From: an uncultured Ilumatobacter sp.
Lineage (GTDB): Bacteria > Actinomycetota > Acidimicrobiia > Acidimicrobiales > Ilumatobacteraceae
Assembly: GCA_905182555.1 (NCBI GenBank)
Contig: CAJJBX010000009.1
Coordinates: 124,001-188,000, forward strand
Direction: 5' to 3'
Length of the DNA: 64,000 bases
The notes beneath the pieces are model-generated. The model was not told the origin of the DNA. It did not search any database and worked only from the letters and a program-made list of their open reading frames with translations. A program made the translations under genes and the position numbers. Of this stretch, positions 17,831 to 27,140 are shown piece after piece (positions within the stretch are counted from its first letter, which is position 1; every line of letters starts with the position of its first letter).

Positions 17831-17885
17831 AATTGGAGGGGAATTGGAGGGGAATTGGAGGGGAATTGGAGGGGAATTCGAGGGG
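17831..17885. repeat. 11-bp tandem repeat, five copies
   Basis: AATTGGAGGGG occurs four times in succession and a fifth time with one change (AATTCGAGGGG). The array sits between the ilvY remnant start and ilvC, where the regulator-binding and promoter region would normally be. Low-complexity ORFs across it ([11 protein letters not shown]) are artefacts. Confidence 0.95.
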
Positions 17886-18013
17886 AGCGAGAAGAGGGAG
17901 GGGAGTGCTGCATAAAGCAGGATGAAGCATTGCATATATGTCAATTTCCGAAACGACCACCGACCGTTAGGATCAGGTCGTCCAACCGTTCGACCTCCGA
18001 TGGAGTCCACCCC

Positions 18014-19487
18014 ATGGCCAACTACTTCAATACCCTCCCGCTTCGAGAGCAGCTCGCCGAACTCGGCAAGTGCCGTTTCATGCACCTTGACGAATTCACC
18101 GAGGGCGTCGACGCACTCAAGGGCAAGAAGATCGTCGTGATCGGCTGTGGTGCGCAGGGCCTCAATCAGGGTTTAAACCTTCGAGACAGCGGCCTGAATG
18201 TGTCCTTCACACTTCGGCAATCTGCGATCGATCAGCGAAGAGACTCTTGGAAGAACGCCACGTCGAATGGCTTCGCTGTCGGCACCTACGAAGAGCTGCT
18301 GCCCACCGCTGATGTGGTTTTGAATCTCACCCCAGACAAGCAGCACACCCCGGTGGTCAACGCGATCATGCCGCTCATGAAGCACGGCGCTACTCTGGCC
18401 TATTCTCACGGCTTCAATATTGTTGAAGAGGGCATGCAGATTCGCGATGACATCACGGTCATCATGGTTGCTCCGAAGTGCCCGGGCTCAGAAGTTCGCG
18501 CCGAGTACGTGCGCGGCTTTGGTGTGCCGACCTTGATTGCCGTGCACGAGGACAACGATCCGAACGGTGAGGGTCTCGCTCTCGCCAAGGCTTATGCCGT
18601 GGGCACGGGCGGCCACCGCGCGGGCGTGCTGGAGAGCTCGTTCGTCGCCGAGGTCAAGAGCTGACCTCATGGGTGAGCAAACGATCCTGTGCGGCATGTT
18701 GCAAACCGGCTCGCTGTTGTGCTTCGACAAGATGATCGAAGAGGGCATCGATGCTGGCTATGCCTCGAAGCTGATCCAGTACGGCTGGGAGACGACCACC
18801 GAAGCGCTGAAGTACGGCGGCGTCACCAACATGATGGACCGCCTGTCGAACCCGGCGAAGATTCGAGCCTTCGACCTGACAGAACAGATGAAGGACATCA
18901 TGCGTCCGCTCTACTGGAAGCACCAGGACGACATCATGACGGGCACGTTCTCGTCAGGAATGATGGAAGACTGGGCCAACGATGACGCCAAGCTGCTCGG
19001 CTGGCGTGCGGACACCGCAGAAACAGCGTTTGAAAAGACGCCAGCAGGCGACGTCGAGATCTCCGAGCAGGAGTACTTCGACAACGGCATTCTTATGGTC
19101 GCCATGGTGAAGGCCGGCGTCGAGCTTGCCTTCGAAACCATGACTGCCGCAGGCATCATTGCCGATTCGGCCTACTACGAGTCACTTCACGAGACGCCGT
19201 TGATTGCCAACACCGTCGCCCGCAAGAAGCTCTACGAAATGAACGCGACCATCTCGGACACTGCCGAGTACGGCTGCTACCTGTACAACCACGCCTGCGT
19301 GCCGTTGTTGGGTGAGTTCATGAAGGGCATCTCGACCGACGTCATCGGCAAGGGTCTGGACCTCAGCGACACCGGCGTCGACAACGCCCGCCTCATCGAG
19401 GTGAACGCAGCAATCCGCAGCCATCCGGTTGAAGCGATCGGTGGCGTCCTGCGCGGCTACATGGCCGACATGAAGCAGATCATCTAG
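18014..19487 (+). CDS. ilvC: Ketol-acid reductoisomerase, class II (long form), one frameshift
   Basis: NADP-dependent, Mg-dependent enzyme that isomerises and reduces acetolactate and acetohydroxybutyrate. The start [20 protein letters not shown], the nucleotide loop [39 protein letters not shown] and the C-terminal second knotted domain ([15 protein letters not shown]) mark the long E. coli-type enzyme, about 491 residues, not the short class I form usual in actinobacteria. The frame breaks once at about 18660: AAGAGC-T-GACCTCATGGGT contains one extra T, which makes a TGA stop; removing it restores the conserved EVKSDLMGEQT. A sequencing insertion is the simplest explanation. Upstream lies the divergent ilvY remnant. 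Confidence 0.93.
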
Positions 19488-19505
19488 AGCAGATCTTCTC
19501 GATCA

Positions 19506-20936
19506 GTGCACGCCATTTGTTTGGATGCCGTCTCGGTTGACTTCGACGGGCGATTTCAACTCAGCGACATCAACTGGGTGATCGAGCCAGGACAGCACTG
19601 GCTGGTTACCGGCACCAACGGCTCTGGCAAGTCGGCGCTTGTTGCCGCGCTCGCAGGCGTTGGTGAGCGCGTGTCAGGGACGTGGTCTGGCGTACCCGAA
19701 AGGGTCGCTCTCGTTTCCTACGAACGACAAGCCGAGCTCATCGAAGCCGAACGTCGCAAGGACGACGCCGACATCCTGGACGTGATTTCTGAGGGCACAC
19801 CCGTCGGGGAGATCATCGACGCGGTCTGTCAGGATCGTGATCTGGCGAACGAGCTGGTCGACACGTTGGGCTTGCGGCCGCTGATCGATCGAGCGTTCCG
19901 CAAACTCTCGACCGGTGAGACTCGCAAGGTCATGCTCATTCGAGCGCTGACGAGTCAGCCGGATCTGCTTGTTCTGGACGAGCCCTTCGATGGGCTCGAT
20001 TGTGATTCGCTGGCTTGGCTCCAGGATTACCTGCGTGTCCTGGCAACCACAGTGCCCATGGTCATCGTGCTGAACCGGTTCGACGAGATTCCGGAGTTCA
20101 TTACCCACGTGGCGTACGTCGCCGACGGTCACCTGCGCCATCGGGTGGAGCGCAGCGACGAGCCTTCGATGGCGGCCCTGTATCAGCTCCTGCATTTGAA
20201 GACGAGCGATCTCGAAGTGCCGCAGGCCGATCCTGCTGATCGGCTGCCGGCCCTGAACCCCAGCGACCCTCTGGTTCGGATCAGCGATGCCGCGATTCGT
20301 TACGACGAGAACACGGTTTTCGAGCACCTCGACTGGACGATCGAAACAAACCAGCACTGGCAGTTGAGCGGGCCGAACGGCAGCGGCAAGACCGGCCTGT
20401 TGTCATTGATCACCGGCGATCATCCGCAGTGCTATGTCAACGACATCTTCGTGTTCGGGTTTCAGCGCGGAACGGGGGAGAGCATCTGGCAGATTAAGCA
20501 ATACATCGGATACGTCTCGACCGCGCTTCAGTGGGAGTACCGGGTCGGCACTGGGCTGAGAAACGTCATCATCTCCGGCTTCTTCGACAGCATTGGTCTG
20601 TACAGCAAGAGCACCGACATGCAGAAGGCAATTGCCGATGAATGGCTCGCGCTGCTGGGGATGTCGGGGCGCGCAGATGAGCCATTCAGCGGCTTGTCGT
20701 TTGGTGATCGGCGCCTCGTACTGATCGCCCGTGCGATGGTGAAGCACCCGCCGTTGCTGATTCTTGACGAACCGTGCCTTGGCCTCGACGACATGAACCG
20801 TCAATTGGTCCTCGCGCTGATCGAACGCATCTGCGCATCCAACGAGACGGCGGTGTTGTACGTCAACCACCGGTCACAAGACGCCATCCGCGGCATCGAC
20901 AATCACCTCACGTTGAGTAGCGAGGCGGCGAGCTAG
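19506..20936 (+). CDS. ModF-like protein with two ABC ATPase domains
   Basis: A 476-residue protein with two complete nucleotide-binding domains and no membrane part. Domain 1 has Walker A GTNGSGKSALV, signature LSTGETRK and Walker B LLVLDEPFDGLD, then VLNRFDEIPEF; domain 2 has GPNGSGKTGLLSLITGDHPQ, LSFGDRRL and LLILDEPCLGLD, with IGYVSTALQWEYRVGTGLRNVIISGFFDSIGLY. These blocks match E. coli ModF (PhrA), whose function is poorly defined and has been tied to molybdate transport or photorepair. GTG 19506 follows ilvC by 18 bases. The gammaproteobacterial flavour agrees with the neighbouring class II ilvC. Confidence 0.85.
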   Translation: MHAICLDAVSVDFDGRFQLSDINWVIEPGQHWLVTGTNGSGKSALVAALAGVGERVSGTWSGVPERVALVSYERQAELIEAERRKDDADILDVISEGTPVGEIIDAVCQDRDLANELVDTLGLRPLIDRAFRKLSTGETRKVMLIRALTSQPDLLVLDEPFDGLDCDSLAWLQDYLRVLATTVPMVIVLNRFDEIPEFITHVAYVADGHLRHRVERSDEPSMAALYQLLHLKTSDLEVPQADPADRLPALNPSDPLVRISDAAIRYDENTVFEHLDWTIETNQHWQLSGPNGSGKTGLLSLITGDHPQCYVNDIFVFGFQRGTGESIWQIKQYIGYVSTALQWEYRVGTGLRNVIISGFFDSIGLYSKSTDMQKAIADEWLALLGMSGRADEPFSGLSFGDRRLVLIARAMVKHPPLLILDEPCLGLDDMNRQLVLALIERICASNETAVLYVNHRSQDAIRGIDNHLTLSSEAAS

Positions 20937-22129
20937 CTCTTCGCCGATGCCGTTGGCGCCCGCTTCGGAACCGTGGCGGGGATGGCGAAGGCGCTGAGGG
21001 CCAGGGTGCCGACTATCCAGTGCAGTCCGGCGGTCGGATCGTCACCTTGGGCAAGGAGGCCGACTATGGCGAATGCTGCGGCCGAAATGAGGGCGGCACC
21101 GAAGCCACGAACGCTGGTCGCTGTTGCTCGGGTCGTCGATGGTGCAGCCGCTTGGAATCTGGCGTCGGCGATGATCCAGGCAGCCTGTACGGGTGCGTAA
21201 CCGACGCCGATGGCCATCAGCGCCCACGGTGACTCGATGGCAATCGCAAAGGCCATAGTCGCAGTTCCGCCGAGCACCAGCGATGGCGAGTGTTGAGCTC
21301 GAGATGTCTGGACGGCGCGCGGCGAGTTCGCCGCCAACGATGAGACCGATCCAGACGACGAACACGATCAGTGGAATGGTCGCATTGGATGCCCCGTTGA
21401 GACGCGCCAAGAGGGGGATGTATTCGTCGACCACCATGAGCCCGCTGATGGTCGACCCCATCAGTAAGAGGCGGAGTAATACTGGGTTGCGGCGCGCGGC
21501 CAACGAGCCTGCTCGCAGGGTTGCCCACCATCCGCGGCGAACGCTTGCATCGTCGCCCGTCGTCACCCATTGGACATCGGGGAGGTGGAGCACAAGCGCG
21601 ACCGAGACACCGGCTACGGCGACGTTGATCCATCCGACGGCTTCGATCGATGCGCCCAACCCGATGATCGCAGCGGCGAAGAAGGTGCTGCCGGCCAAAC
21701 CGAGCTTGTTGAACTGATCGATGCGGGCCATCACCACGCCATAGCAATGAGCTTCACCAATGGCGTCGAGTTCGTCGTGGATGAGGGCTTCCCGTGCACC
21801 GCTGGCCAGCGCATCGTGCATCGACCAGAGCACGGCACCGGCGATCAGCGCGGGGAGCGACGGTGAGATGAGCCAGATGCCGATACCAGTCGCGCGTAGT
21901 GCAAGCGCAGCGCCCAGCAGTCGCCGACGATCGACGATGTCGGCGAGTGCTCCGCTGGGCAGTTCGAGGACGAGGCCCAGTATCGACCAGACAAATGAAC
22001 ACGATTGGACAGGTCGGCGGTCGAGATTCCGTTGTCGTTGAACCACAGGGTGAACAACACGTACATCGGTGCGAACTCGTCGATGAACGACAGGAGGTAC
22101 AGCCGTTTCTTGAGCCCGTCGAGCACCAC
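20933..22129 (-). CDS. Major facilitator superfamily transporter, two frameshifts
   Basis: One MFS protein is spread over three frames. It starts as MVLDGLKKRLYLLSFIDEFAPMYVLFTLWFNDNGIST (from GTG 22129), continues in a second frame near 22010 with SILGLVLELPSGALADIVDRRRLLG, the MFS motif between helices 2 and 3, and changes again near 21295 to SLVLGGTATMAFAIAIESPWALMAIGVGY before ending at 20933. Around twelve hydrophobic segments can be counted. The joins are in conserved membrane segments, so indel errors are more likely than decay. The substrate is unknown. It is convergent with the ModF-like gene, their 3' ends overlapping by four bases. Confidence 0.78.
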
Positions 22130-22408
22130 ACCGCAAAGCTACGGCACATGTCGCCTTTCGAAGCTCGCGGCCGGACTCGCCGCGTTCGTCACTCGTTGGA
22201 TCGATCCGGGCTGGAAGATATGGCGAACCTCGCGACTTCTGCTTCTCCCTCACCAACGCCCAAGTGTGAACGAAGCCGCAGTGATTGACAGTAGGTGCGC
22301 GCTTCGGAGCACTCCTTCTGTCGTTTTCGCTGCAATGCGCTCACCAGCGGGCCCCTCGCGCATACCTGACTTGTTGGGTCGGGTATTGGGGCACTATGGT
22401 CTCAACTC

Positions 22409-23725
22409 ATGAGCAACAACTGGGGATTCGAAACGAAGCAGATTCACGTCGGTGGTGAGGCGGACCCGACAACGGGTGCCCGAGCCGTACCGATCTATCA
22501 GACGACCTCGTACGAGTTCCGTGACACGGAGCACGCTGCGAATCTGTTTGGGCTGGCCGAGGTTGGCAACATTTACACGCGCATCATGAACCCGACGCAG
22601 GCTGCGCTCGAAGAACGCGTCAACGCGCTTGAAGGCGGCTGCACCACCGCGATTGGCATCTGCGGCACACTTGCTGTTGCTTCTGGCCAGTCGGCAGCGA
22701 CGCTCTCGCTGCTCACGTTGTGCGAGTCAGGCGACCACGTCGTGGCCTCGCCTTCGCTCTATGGCGGCACGTACAACCTGCTGAAGTACACAATGCCGAA
22801 GATGGGCATCGAGGTCACCTTCGTCGATGATGCCGATGATCTCGACCAATGGCGCGCAGCGATCAAGGACAACACGAAGGTCTTCTTTGGTGAGGTATTG
22901 GCCAACCCGCGAAACGCGATGTTCGACATCGAGGGCGTGTCAGCTGTTGCTCACGAGAATGGCATCCCGCTTATGGTCGACAACACCGTGCCCACGCCGT
23001 ACATGGTGCGTCCGCTCGAACTCGGCGCCGACATCGTGGTGCACAGCCTCACAAAGTTCTGCGGTGGCCACGGGACTTCTATTGGTGGAGCCATTGTCGA
23101 CGGAGGCACCTTCGACTACGCGGCCTCGGGTCGCTTCGCCAACTTCACCGAGCCTGATCCGAGCTACAACGGTCTCGCGTACTTCCCTGCGCTCGGCCAT
23201 GGCGCGTTCATCCTCAAGGCGCGTGTCCAGATGCTACGCGACCTCGGCATGGCGATCTCGCCGTTCAATGCGTTCCTGATCTTGCAAGGTCTCGAAACGC
23301 TCTCCCTGCGGATGGAGCGCCATTTCTCGAACGCGCAGACCGTTGCTGAGCACCTTGTCGCACACGACAAAGTCGAGTCGGTCACCTTTGCTGGTCTTGC
23401 TGACAGCCCCTGGTTCGAGCGCACGCAGAAGTACAGCAACGGGGTCGGCGCCGGCTCGATCGTCGCCTTCGAAGTGAAGGGCGGTATAGACGCCGGCAAG
23501 AAGTTTGTTGAGGCGTGCGAGTTGCACAGCCACGTGGCGAACATCGGTGACGTGCGCAGCCTCGTGATCCACCCGGCGAGTACCACCCACAGCCAACTGT
23601 CGCCAGAAGACCTTGCAGCTGCTGGCGTCACGCCGGGCCTGATCCGGTTGAGCGTCGGACTCGAGACCATTGCCGACATCATTGCCGACCTCGACCAAGC
23701 GCTCGCCAACGTCGCGACCGAGTAG
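22409..23725 (+). CDS. metY: O-acetylhomoserine sulfhydrylase (Cys/Met metabolism PLP enzyme)
   Basis: PLP enzyme that makes homocysteine from O-acetylhomoserine and sulfide. Features are FETKQIHVGGEADPTTGARAVPIYQTTSYEF, YTRIMNPTQAALEERVNALEGG, the PLP lysine in VVHSLTKFCGGHG, and the long insertion SGRFANFTEPDPSYNGLAYF typical of MetY rather than MetB. At 438 residues it is full length. No SAM riboswitch is visible in the 280 bases upstream. The distinction from MetZ rests on the length and insertion. Confidence 0.92.
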   Translation: MSNNWGFETKQIHVGGEADPTTGARAVPIYQTTSYEFRDTEHAANLFGLAEVGNIYTRIMNPTQAALEERVNALEGGCTTAIGICGTLAVASGQSAATLSLLTLCESGDHVVASPSLYGGTYNLLKYTMPKMGIEVTFVDDADDLDQWRAAIKDNTKVFFGEVLANPRNAMFDIEGVSAVAHENGIPLMVDNTVPTPYMVRPLELGADIVVHSLTKFCGGHGTSIGGAIVDGGTFDYAASGRFANFTEPDPSYNGLAYFPALGHGAFILKARVQMLRDLGMAISPFNAFLILQGLETLSLRMERHFSNAQTVAEHLVAHDKVESVTFAGLADSPWFERTQKYSNGVGAGSIVAFEVKGGIDAGKKFVEACELHSHVANIGDVRSLVIHPASTTHSQLSPEDLAAAGVTPGLIRLSVGLETIADIIADLDQALANVATE

Positions 23726-23752
23726 GTCTGACAAGCCGGACCCAATCGACCC

Positions 23753-23770
23753 GACCCGAGGCTTCGGGTC
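23753..23770. terminator. Hairpin between convergent metY and PAC2 genes
   Basis: GACCCGA-GGCT-TCGGGTC forms a perfect 7-bp stem with a 4-base loop, directly before the stop of the PAC2 gene and 28 bases after metY. There is no T-tract, so it may act as a weak terminator or 3' end stabiliser. Confidence 0.45.
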
Positions 23771-24655
23771 CTACGTGTCGTCGCGTTGGTCGCGGAGGAA
23801 GCTTTCGAACTGATCGCCGAGGTCGTCGGCGGTCGGAATCTGGGCTTCGGCGCGGCGGTCGAATTCGGCTTCGAGCATGCGGACGTACATCCGGAGCTGG
23901 TCGTCGTGGGCGATGATTTCGTCGTGGACTTCGCGCCAGTTGTCGACCTGTTCGCCGAGGTCGGTCGTGGTTGGAACGTCGAGCACATGACTGAGGTGCC
24001 GAGCAAGCGCTGACACTGCCAAGGGGTGCTCGGCGTTCATCAGATAGTGCGGGATACCGACACGCAGCGAGATCGACGGAATGTTGCGTGCCTCGAGCTC
24101 AGCATTGAGGACTCCGGCTACACCGGTGATGCCCTGGTACGACGGCTGCGACAGCCCGAGTCGGGATGCCAGGTCGGGCGTAGCAGTGCTGCCGGTGACG
24201 GGAGGCGTGCGTGTGTGAGGGATTGCTTCGGCCGATGCACCGACTGTGACGACGGCTTCGCAACCCATGGCAACGGCCACAGTGATGATGGCATCGATGT
24301 AGGTGCGCCAATTGAAATGCGGCTCGACGCCGATCAGCCCGACGACGTCGCGTTGCAGCTTGCCGTTCGGGCCAGCGATGCCACTGCGCTGGAGGACGAA
24401 GTCGTTGGTCGGCCAGACAAACTCGCGAACGCCATCGTCGATGGTGACGTGCGGACGTTGTTGTGTGAAGTCGTAGAACGGGTCGGGGTCGATCGAACCG
24501 ACCACGACGGCGTGGTTGGCGGAGGTAAATGCATTGACCGCAGCTGTCGCTGCGCTCGCCACATCGAACCAACCTTCGAGCCCAACGAGCATGACCGGCC
24601 GCTCGAGTGAGCCGATATTGCCCATTCCGAAGCTCAGCACATCGATTGACTGCAT
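23771..24655 (-). CDS. PAC2 family protein (proteasome-assembly-chaperone-like)
   Basis: A 294-residue PAC2-domain protein as found in proteasome-bearing actinobacteria. Typical parts are PVMLVGLEGWFDVASAATAAVNAF, the core EPHFNWRTYIDAIITVAVAMGCEAVVTVGASAEAIPHTRTPPVTGS and ISLRVGIPHYL. The C-terminal helical region (VDNWREVHDEIIAHDDQLRMYVRMLEAEF) is probably a coiled coil. Its role in actinobacteria is not established; an ATP-grasp partner or proteasome link has been suggested for the family. Cytoplasmic. Confidence 0.9.
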   Translation of the reverse strand: MQSIDVLSFGMGNIGSLERPVMLVGLEGWFDVASAATAAVNAFTSANHAVVVGSIDPDPFYDFTQQRPHVTIDDGVREFVWPTNDFVLQRSGIAGPNGKLQRDVVGLIGVEPHFNWRTYIDAIITVAVAMGCEAVVTVGASAEAIPHTRTPPVTGSTATPDLASRLGLSQPSYQGITGVAGVLNAELEARNIPSISLRVGIPHYLMNAEHPLAVSALARHLSHVLDVPTTTDLGEQVDNWREVHDEIIAHDDQLRMYVRMLEAEFDRRAEAQIPTADDLGDQFESFLRDQRDDT

Positions 24656-24678
24656 CGCCTCAGGCTATTCCGCTCTGG

Positions 24679-25809
24679 TTAGAGAGCGGCGACGACGTGA
24701 TCGAAGCATGCCGTGAGCGCCGCGACGTCGGTGCTGTCGATCGCTGGGAACATGCCGACTCGCAACTGGTTGCGGCCGAGTTTGCGATAGGCATCGGTGT
24801 CGAGCACGCCGTTCGCGCGCAGGATGTTGCTGACTGCAGTTGCGTCGATCGAGTCGTCAAGATCGATCGTGCCCACCACGTTGGAGCGGTGCGCAGGGTT
24901 GGCAACGAAGGGCGTCGCCCAATCGCGTGAGTCGGCCCAGGAGTACAGGATCTCAGCGGAGGCAGCGCTGCGACCGGCCATGCCAGAGAGGCTGCCGTTT
25001 GCGAGCATCCAGTCGAGCTGCGCATCGAGCATCACCAGGGTGGCGACGGCGGGCGTGTTGTACGTCTGGTTTTTGGTCGAGTTGTCGAGCGCGATTTGCA
25101 GGTCGAGCGAGGCGGGCCGCCAGCGATCCGAGCTGCCGATTTCGTTGATCCGTTCGATAGCGGCTGGTGAACAGGCCGCGAGCCAGAGGCCGCCGTCGGA
25201 ACCGAAGCACTTCTGCGGTGCGAAGTAGTACGCGTCGACTTCGGCAGGGTCCCACATGAGGCCGCCGGCCGCGGAAGTGGCATCGACGGCAACGAGCGCG
25301 CCGTCGGTGTTGGCGGGGCGATGAAGCTCCATGGCAACACCCGTCGAGGTCTCGTTGTGGGTGAGTGCATAGAGGTCGATGCCGGCTTCGGCTGCCGGGT
25401 CGGGATGGCTGCCGGGGTCGACCTTGATCACCGAGGGATCGCCGAGGTGTGGCGCTGAGGCGCAGGCCTCAGCGAACTTCGAGGAGAACTCACCGAACAC
25501 GAGGTGCTGGCTGCGCTCGCGCACCAGGCCGAACGTCGCAGCGTCCCAGAACATGGTTGATCCACCGTTTCCGAGGATGACCTCCCAGCCGTCGGGCAGC
25601 GAGAAGAGCTCGGACAACTTCGATCGCACATCGCCGACAAGATTCTTCACGGCGGGCTTGCGATGCGACGTTCCCATAATGGTCGTGCTTGCCGCAACGA
25701 CGGCGTCGATCTGCTCGGAGCGGACCTTGGAGGGGCCGCAGCAAAAGCGTCCGTCAGCCGGGAGGAGGTCAGCAGGAATGGTGATGGCGGGGGTCTCAGA
25801 CACCCCCAC
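24679..25809 (-). CDS. serC: Phosphoserine aminotransferase
   Basis: PLP enzyme of serine synthesis: 3-phosphohydroxypyruvate plus glutamate to phosphoserine. The actinobacterial subtype is seen in DGRFCCGPSKVR, MGTSHRKPAVKNLVGDVR, VILGNGGSTMFWDAATF and the PLP lysine in AYYFAPQKCFGSDGGLW. Length 376 residues is standard. It begins with GTG 25809. It lies downstream of the GrdB-like gene on the same strand, 63 bases away, and upstream of PAC2. Confidence 0.95.
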   Translation of the reverse strand: MGVSETPAITIPADLLPADGRFCCGPSKVRSEQIDAVVAASTTIMGTSHRKPAVKNLVGDVRSKLSELFSLPDGWEVILGNGGSTMFWDAATFGLVRERSQHLVFGEFSSKFAEACASAPHLGDPSVIKVDPGSHPDPAAEAGIDLYALTHNETSTGVAMELHRPANTDGALVAVDATSAAGGLMWDPAEVDAYYFAPQKCFGSDGGLWLAACSPAAIERINEIGSSDRWRPASLDLQIALDNSTKNQTYNTPAVATLVMLDAQLDWMLANGSLSGMAGRSAASAEILYSWADSRDWATPFVANPAHRSNVVGTIDLDDSIDATAVSNILRANGVLDTDAYRKLGRNQLRVGMFPAIDSTDVAALTACFDHVVAAL

Positions 25810-25872
25810 ATCATTGCGGTTGGCATTGAGAAGTCGGCCGGACTTTCCAAAAAAGAAGGAAGGAGCCCGGGA

Positions 25873-27033
25873 TCAGCCTTGGGTCATTGGAATGACATAG
25901 GTGACGGCCAGGCCGTCTTCTTCGCGTTCCTTCATCAGGTCGCGTACGCGTCGGATTAATTGGCCTGTTGCGGTGTGGTGGTAGAACCACGTTTCGAGCT
26001 GGCGGGCTCCGGTGTTGTCGGCGAGTTGCAGGCCTGCTTCTTCGTAGTAGGCGCGGACGTCTTGGCCGACGGCGATTGTGGCCATGGGGTCCCACCCGAT
26101 GTCGGCGAGCGATGAGCCCTTCTCGATTTCGATGAGCTGCTCGATCAAACCGACAATGCCGTCGACGCCGGCGATCCGCCCGACGAGGGTGCGGCCACCT
26201 GTTGCTTCGAGGTTGCGGTCGTAGGCGTTGCGCAGGCCTTGGGCCTCGTCGATCGCGGCATGGAGGTCGGGATTGTGGCGAGGCGGGAGTGAGCATGAGT
26301 CAGGGGCCTCGCCGGTCTGGTCTTCGATGGACTCGGGAAAGTCTTCGAGGATCGGCACGTCGGTCCGTTCGAGTAGGCCGAACATGGCCATCAGCACACT
26401 GGTCTGGAATTCGGCGTCGTTCGGTTTGCCGAGCGGCCGGCCGAGCGGGAAGTCGACGTTCAGCATGCGTGGTGGCTTGGCCGCTTCGGCCTGGCCGCGG
26501 ACGAGGGAAATGCCAACGGTCGCGAGGCCAGCTTGTTCGAACACATGGGCGAGCACACTCACGGTGCGCGTGCAGAGCGGTCAAACAGGTGTGAAGATCA
26601 CGACGTCGACGCCGTCGTCTATGAGGATCTGCGCTGCGGCTGGGCCCGTGTCCTGGATAATCGACGAGAACGTGGCGTCCATCTGCGCACCCATGAACGA
26701 CAGATTGTTCGTGGCGACCGAGCCAATGACACCGGCGTCAACCAATTCGTTGAGTCGGTCAGCGGGGTAAGCGGTGTTCAGATCAGCAGTAAGCCCGGCG
26801 CGGTCGAAGTTTGGTGAGAAGTGGCTGAGCTGGAGATCTCGAGCTGCGTTCGGCAGGATGGTGAAGGAAGAGTCCATCCAGAGTTTGATGTCGCCGGCCG
26901 ATCGAAGGCCCGCTGTGGTGCAGATCGCGACCTTGCACTCACTGAGGGGTTTGCCGAGAACTGTTGCTGTCGGGATGAGATCAGGGCCTGGAAGCCCACT
27001 CACATTCTTCCTGATCATTGCATCAGCTGCCAT
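25873..27033 (-). CDS. GrdB/PrdB-family protein with in-frame UGA: probable selenoprotein
   Basis: Two ORFs of the track (26581-27111 and 25873-26562) lie in one frame, separated only by a single TGA at 26583-26581. Read as selenocysteine it gives [22 protein letters not shown], a UxxC redox-like motif, and a continuous protein of about 386 residues with Sec at position 151 from ATG 27033. Both halves fit the glycine/sarcosine/betaine/D-proline reductase selenoprotein B family: [14 protein letters not shown] upstream, and [33 protein letters not shown] downstream. A hairpin suitable as a bacterial SECIS follows the UGA. The rest of a glycine or proline reductase is absent nearby, so the substrate is unknown. 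A substitution error (TGC to TGA) is the rival explanation. Confidence 0.72.
26553..26569 (-). promoter_or_regulatory. SECIS-like hairpin after the UGA codon
   Basis: On the minus strand GCGCAC-CGTGA-GTGTGC folds into a 6-bp stem (one G-U pair) with a 5-base loop. The loop begins 18 bases after the UGA and has G at its second position, which agrees with the general bacterial SECIS layout of a stem-loop shortly downstream of UGA within the coding region. GC-rich sequence forms small hairpins easily, so this is supporting evidence only. Confidence 0.5.
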
Positions 27034-27140
27034 GGGGCGACCGTAACATTTGTGCGCGCAAGGATTTGCCTTCGGGTTCTGAGCACGCGGGATGGATATC
27101 GGCTGGGCCACGGTCGTTCGACGCCCTAGAATCTAAAATC

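Noticed and set aside
18650-18675. Programmed +1 frameshift in ilvC (AGC-TGA-C)
   Set aside because: There is no slippery codon or upstream SD-like signal as in prfB, the conserved protein simply continues when one T is removed, and many other genes here have the same kind of break.
22260-22408. SAM riboswitch or T-box before metY
   Set aside because: None of the conserved core segments are present.
26581-26583. UGA as a normal stop giving two separate proteins
   Set aside because: The second ORF would start six codons after the stop in the same frame, in the middle of a conserved family region; both halves belong to one family.
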